The notes under the pieces were generated by a model. The model did no database searches, was not told the DNA's origin, and saw only the letters and a program-made list of their open reading frames with translations. 17,023 nt of DNA, taken from assembly GCA_026647385.1 (NCBI GenBank), contig JAPKGY010000010.1, positions 1 to 17,023 on the forward strand. Direction: 5' to 3'. Within the stretch, counting starts at the first letter, position 1; each line of letters starts with the position of its first letter. The position numbers and the translations under genes were made by a program. Positions 14,376 to 17,023 of the stretch are shown in pieces. The stretch is from Phycisphaerae bacterium (lineage in GTDB: Bacteria > Planctomycetota > Phycisphaerae > UBA1845 > PWPN01).

Positions 14376-15272
14376 CTACGCGTTCTCTTGGGCCAGGGTT
14401 TCGGCGTACTCCGGTTTGGGCTGGCCGAAGTAGGTCATGACCTCCGCCGGGCATTTGGCGATGACTTTTTCCCGTTCCTCCTCGGCTGCGTAGCCGTCGT
14501 ATTTCACGAAGGCGAGGTTGTTTTTCACCTCGAACATGTCGGCGAGCATGCGCTGGCACATCTTGCAGCCGATGCAGCCGACCTCGCAGACCTGCTTGAC
14601 GAGCTTGCCCGGCTCCTTGTTCGAGCAGGCGATCACGAGCATGCGGTCTTCCTTGAAGGGGATTCGCTCGATGATGTTGCGCGGGCATGCCTTGACGCAG
14701 GCGCCGCAGCCGGTGCACTTGTCGTAGTCGAACACGGGCAGGCCGTCGACCATGCGGATGGCGTCGTAGTCGCAACTGGTCATGCAATCGCCGAATCCGA
14801 GGCAGCCGTAGACGCAACCCTGGGTGACGCCGACCACGTTGGCTTCGACGCAGCTTTGCACGCCGTCGTAGGGCACGATTCCCTTGCGCTGGTGAGATTT
14901 GGCTCCGCAGTGAACGACCGGTCGATAGGGGAACGTCTGCACGACCTCGATGCCGAGGATGGCTGCGATTTTGTCGGCGACCTTCGACCCGCCGACGGGG
15001 CAGCCGGAGCAGGCGGCCCGCTTTTCGACGACCGCCTTCGCGAAATCGGCGCAGCCGGCAAAGCCGCACCCGCCGCAGTTGGCGGCCGGCAGGGCCTCGG
15101 TGATCTGGCCGATCCGCGGGTCCTCGTCCACCCAAAGTTTCTCCTTCGCGATGCCGAGCACGGTGGCAAAAAGCAGCGTCAGTCCGAACAGGATCGCGGC
15201 GGCGAGCAACAGCGTCGTGCCGTCGAGGGCAGCGAGGATGAATGAGGATTCGATCGAGGCCATTTCCGGCAT
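14376..15272 (-). CDS. rnfB: Rnf electron transport complex subunit B, long multi-cluster form
   Basis: This 298-residue iron-sulfur subunit passes electrons from ferredoxin into the membrane Rnf complex (ferredoxin:NAD oxidoreductase coupled to Na+ or H+ transport). It has one N-terminal membrane helix (about 18-40). The RnfB 4Fe-4S motif follows (Cys66, Cys69, Cys74, Cys91; NCGGCGFAGCADF). A Cys-rich block comes next (Cys153, Cys157, Cys163, Cys167), then a classical ferredoxin motif CTGCGACVKACP (186-197), and CEVGCIGCKMC (229-239) with KCP at 274. The cluster count exceeds that of the short proteobacterial RnfB and fits the long forms of anaerobes. The start at 15272 has only a G-rich upstream stretch; Met4 is a possible alternative. 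It lies 19 bases after rnfA and is the last gene of the operon here. Confidence 0.93.
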   Translation of the reverse strand: MPEMASIESSFILAALDGTTLLLAAAILFGLTLLFATVLGIAKEKLWVDEDPRIGQITEALPAANCGGCGFAGCADFAKAVVEKRAACSGCPVGGSKVADKIAAILGIEVVQTFPYRPVVHCGAKSHQRKGIVPYDGVQSCVEANVVGVTQGCVYGCLGFGDCMTSCDYDAIRMVDGLPVFDYDKCTGCGACVKACPRNIIERIPFKEDRMLVIACSNKEPGKLVKQVCEVGCIGCKMCQRMLADMFEVKNNLAFVKYDGYAAEEEREKVIAKCPAEVMTYFGQPKPEYAETLAQENA

Positions 15273-15291
15273 GATTATAGTCCCCCCGGCG

Positions 15292-15906
15292 CTATTTCCC
15301 CATTCCTGTAAAGCCCATGAAGGCCAGCGCCAGGATCGCGGCGGTCAGGAGCGTGATGCCGGCGCCCTGGAGGCACCGCGGCACATCGCTGAACCGGATG
15401 TGCTCGCGGATGCCGGCCATGATCGTGATGGCGAGCATGAAGCCTACGCCGCCGGCGAACGCGAACACGGTCGCGTTCAGCAGATTGGCGTATTCGGGCT
15501 TCATGTCGATCAACAGACACGCACCCAGGATGGCGCAGTTCGTCGTGATCAACGGCAGAAACACGCCGAAGGCCGTGTACAGCGACGGGAAAAACTTCCG
15601 CAGATACATTTCGACAAGCTGGACCATCGAGGCGATGACCATGATGAAGGCGGCGTACTTGAGGAAGTAGAGCGCCTCCGGGTTGCCGATGGCGGCGCCA
15701 ATGGGCGTGAGGATCGCATGGACGATGAGCCACGTCACCACCCCGGACACGGTCATGACGAAGGTGACCGCACAGCCCATGCCGAAGGCCATGTCGATCT
15801 TGCGGGACACGCCCAGGAACGGACAGATGCCCAGGAAGTTGGACAGCACGAAGTTGTTGATCAGGGCGGCTCCGATGAACACGCCGATGAGAGCCCCGAT
15901 GCTCAT
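15292..15906 (-). CDS. rnfA: Rnf electron transport complex subunit A
   Basis: This 204-residue integral membrane subunit is homologous to NqrE and RnfE. About six membrane helices are visible, for example LIGVFIGAALINNFVLSNFL, AAFIMVIASMVQLVEMYLRK and VFAFAGGVGFMLAITIMAGI. Conserved NNFVLSNFLGICPFLGVS (Cys28) and PLITTNCAILGAC (Cys124) supply Cys residues that, with RnfE, bind the intramembrane 2Fe-2S cluster known from Rnf structures. A strong GGGAGG lies 6 bases before the ATG, and the start overlaps the rnfE stop by 4 bases (ATGA). The longer open frame reaching 16467 is a shadow running through rnfE in another frame. Confidence 0.95.
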   Translation of the reverse strand: MSIGALIGVFIGAALINNFVLSNFLGICPFLGVSRKIDMAFGMGCAVTFVMTVSGVVTWLIVHAILTPIGAAIGNPEALYFLKYAAFIMVIASMVQLVEMYLRKFFPSLYTAFGVFLPLITTNCAILGACLLIDMKPEYANLLNATVFAFAGGVGFMLAITIMAGIREHIRFSDVPRCLQGAGITLLTAAILALAFMGFTGMGK

Positions 15907-16553
15907 GCGGAACCTCCCTTGGCCGACCGCAGCCGGATCTGGTTGACGATGCCGATCACAACGCCCAGGGTGAGGAAGGCGCCCGGCGGCAGAATCATGA
16001 TGACCCAGGCATGGGCGTCCCAGGTTTCCTTCGGCATGATCTGGAGCGCCAGCTTGCCGGAGAGCACCGTCAGCGTGCCCGATCCCAGCAGTTCGCGGAT
16101 GATTCCCAGGATGCTGAGTGCGGCGGTGAATCCGATGCTGATGCCCAGGGCGTCGGCCAGCGAACGGACCGGGCCGCTCTTGATTGCCACGACCTCCGCC
16201 CGGCAGATGATGATGCAGTTGACGATGATCAGCGGGACGAACGGGCCGAGCTTCCTGCTCACGTCCGGCATGTAGGCCCTGAGCGCCAGGTCCGCGATGG
16301 TCACGAACGTCGCGATCGTCAGCGTGAAGATCAGAATACGCACGTGGGGCTGGATCTGATGGCGAAGCAGACTGGTGATCAGGTTTGAACTGACGACCAC
16401 GAACGTGACCGCCGCCCCCATGACCAGGGCGTTTTCCAGCGAGTTGGTCACCGCCAGGGTGGGGCACATTCCCAGCAACTGGACCAGCACCGGGTTGTCG
16501 GCCAGGATGCCGTCGGTGAACTGCTTCAAGTTGGATCCGTTCACATCAGCCAT
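15903..16553 (-). CDS. rnfE: Rnf electron transport complex subunit E
   Basis: This 216-residue integral membrane subunit, paralogous to RnfA, shows DNPVLVQLLGMCPTLAVTNS (Cys30) and PFVPLIIVNCIIICRAEV (Cys113), the two family Cys positions for the shared 2Fe-2S centre. GISIGFTAALSILGIIRELL and the closing ILPPGAFLTLGVVIGIVNQ are also typical. The ATG at 16553 is preceded by GGGAG at 9 bases. It starts 15 bases after rnfG and overlaps rnfA by 4 bases, so the set is tightly coupled. The order G-E-A-B matches the common rnfCDGEAB arrangement. Confidence 0.95.
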   Translation of the reverse strand: MADVNGSNLKQFTDGILADNPVLVQLLGMCPTLAVTNSLENALVMGAAVTFVVVSSNLITSLLRHQIQPHVRILIFTLTIATFVTIADLALRAYMPDVSRKLGPFVPLIIVNCIIICRAEVVAIKSGPVRSLADALGISIGFTAALSILGIIRELLGSGTLTVLSGKLALQIMPKETWDAHAWVIMILPPGAFLTLGVVIGIVNQIRLRSAKGGSA

Positions 16554-16568
16554 GCGTGATTGCTCCCG

Positions 16569-17023
16569 TCAACGCTTTTCGCCCAGCCGGGGGCGAACTT
16601 GCCGGATGGCCTGGTTGACAATGTCCGTGACGTAACGGCTCGACCAGGTCGCACCGGTGATCGCCTGGATTTCGTTGCGCGCGGCGTCAGCCGGTCCCTT
16701 CTTGACCGCGATCTCTTTCGTCGCATCGAGGTTGGCGTACTGACCTGCCCATTTGTCCTCCGCGATTTTGTTGCCCAGGCCGGGCGTTTCCACGTTCTCG
16801 ATGACCTTCAGGCCGGTGATCCTTTGGCCGTCCGCGGAGACGCCGAATACCAGGCTGATCTTGTCCACAAAGCCCGTCCCCGAGGTCTGCACCGCCCAGC
16901 CGGCGAGTCGGCCGTCGGCCGTCGAGCAACGAAAGACGCGAGAGCCTTTCACCGCCGGCTGGCCCTGTGCGTCGAGCAACTCCTCGCTTTGGGCGACGTT
17001 CGGGACGACGTCGGCAATGGCCC
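16569..17023 (-). CDS. rnfG: Rnf electron transport complex subunit G (partial, N-terminus beyond the window)
   Basis: The visible 150 residues are the C-terminal FMN-binding domain of RnfG. Its FMN is carried on the Thr of the conserved (S/T)GATxSS motif, here ITGATWSSRYV. GLKVIENVETPGLGNKI is the typical RnfG/NqrC segment just before the FMN site. The frame is open to the right edge (…AIADVVPNVAQSEELLDAQG), so the TTG at 16979 is an internal codon and not the start. The N-terminal membrane anchor and the upstream rnfC and rnfD should lie outside. FMN is presumably attached by ApbE, which is not seen here. Confidence 0.92.
   Translation of the reverse strand, partial: AIADVVPNVAQSEELLDAQGQPAVKGSRVFRCSTADGRLAGWAVQTSGTGFVDKISLVFGVSADGQRITGLKVIENVETPGLGNKIAEDKWAGQYANLDATKEIAVKKGPADAARNEIQAITGATWSSRYVTDIVNQAIRQVRPRLGEKR

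Noticed and set aside
14950..16275. 441-residue plus-strand frame, and the similar one at 14388-15245
   Set aside because: Both are antisense to rnfB, rnfA and rnfE, whose motifs and tight operon spacing are decisive.

Overview
The window is 17 kb of GC-rich bacterial DNA with small gaps, short operons and no RNA genes, prophage, insertion sequence or CRISPR array that I can see. Several traits point to an anaerobic or facultative bacterium, most likely a planctomycete (Phycisphaerae-like) or another PVC-group lineage. They are a partial Rnf operon (rnfG-E-A-B), an ETF/acyl-CoA dehydrogenase operon, a free-standing TrpB2, a large secreted glycosidase-like TIM-barrel protein, and gaps filled with palindromic repeats. 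The taxonomic guess is inference, not a database result. Three coding regions are broken by single-base events. This fits a metagenome-derived or lightly polished assembly, or real gene decay.

Layout, left to right. Bases 2-235 (+) are the C-terminal end of a protein like the B12-dependent methionine synthase activation domain. A LuxR/NarL-type response regulator (492-1253, -) and a secreted glycoside-hydrolase-like protein (1489-3390, -) follow. The latter diverges from trpB2 (3684-5072, +), which has a good sigma70-type promoter and a strong hairpin after it. Next come a frameshifted small membrane protein (5172-5812, -), a gap with a MITE-like palindrome (5945-6047), a COG1237-type metallo-beta-lactamase-fold protein (6198-7037, -) and a zinc-free quinone oxidoreductase (7141-8103, -). 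A tiny toxin-antitoxin pair (8310-8779, +) follows; its toxin gene carries an in-frame TGA.

The right half is redox metabolism. An operon read leftward holds etfB (TTG start), etfA and a 583-residue acyl-CoA dehydrogenase with a one-base frameshift. It begins beside a cluster of palindromes and two perfect 22-base tandem repeats. A guanine-deaminase-like amidohydrolase (13089-14369, +) follows; it lacks the usual metal-binding Asp. It meets tail to tail, 6 bases apart, the distal part of an rnf operon (rnfB, rnfA, rnfE and partial rnfG, all -). rnfC and rnfD would lie beyond the right edge.

Working together: EtfAB takes electrons from acyl-CoA dehydrogenation (or feeds them to enoyl-CoA reduction). 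The Rnf complex links ferredoxin, NAD and an ion gradient. Their closeness suggests a shared energy-metabolism region, but does not prove that this ETF bifurcates electrons. I found no clear undescribed multi-gene system. The items most worth checking are the broken toxin, the GuaD-like active site, the frameshift in a C7 tract, and the intergenic palindromic elements.
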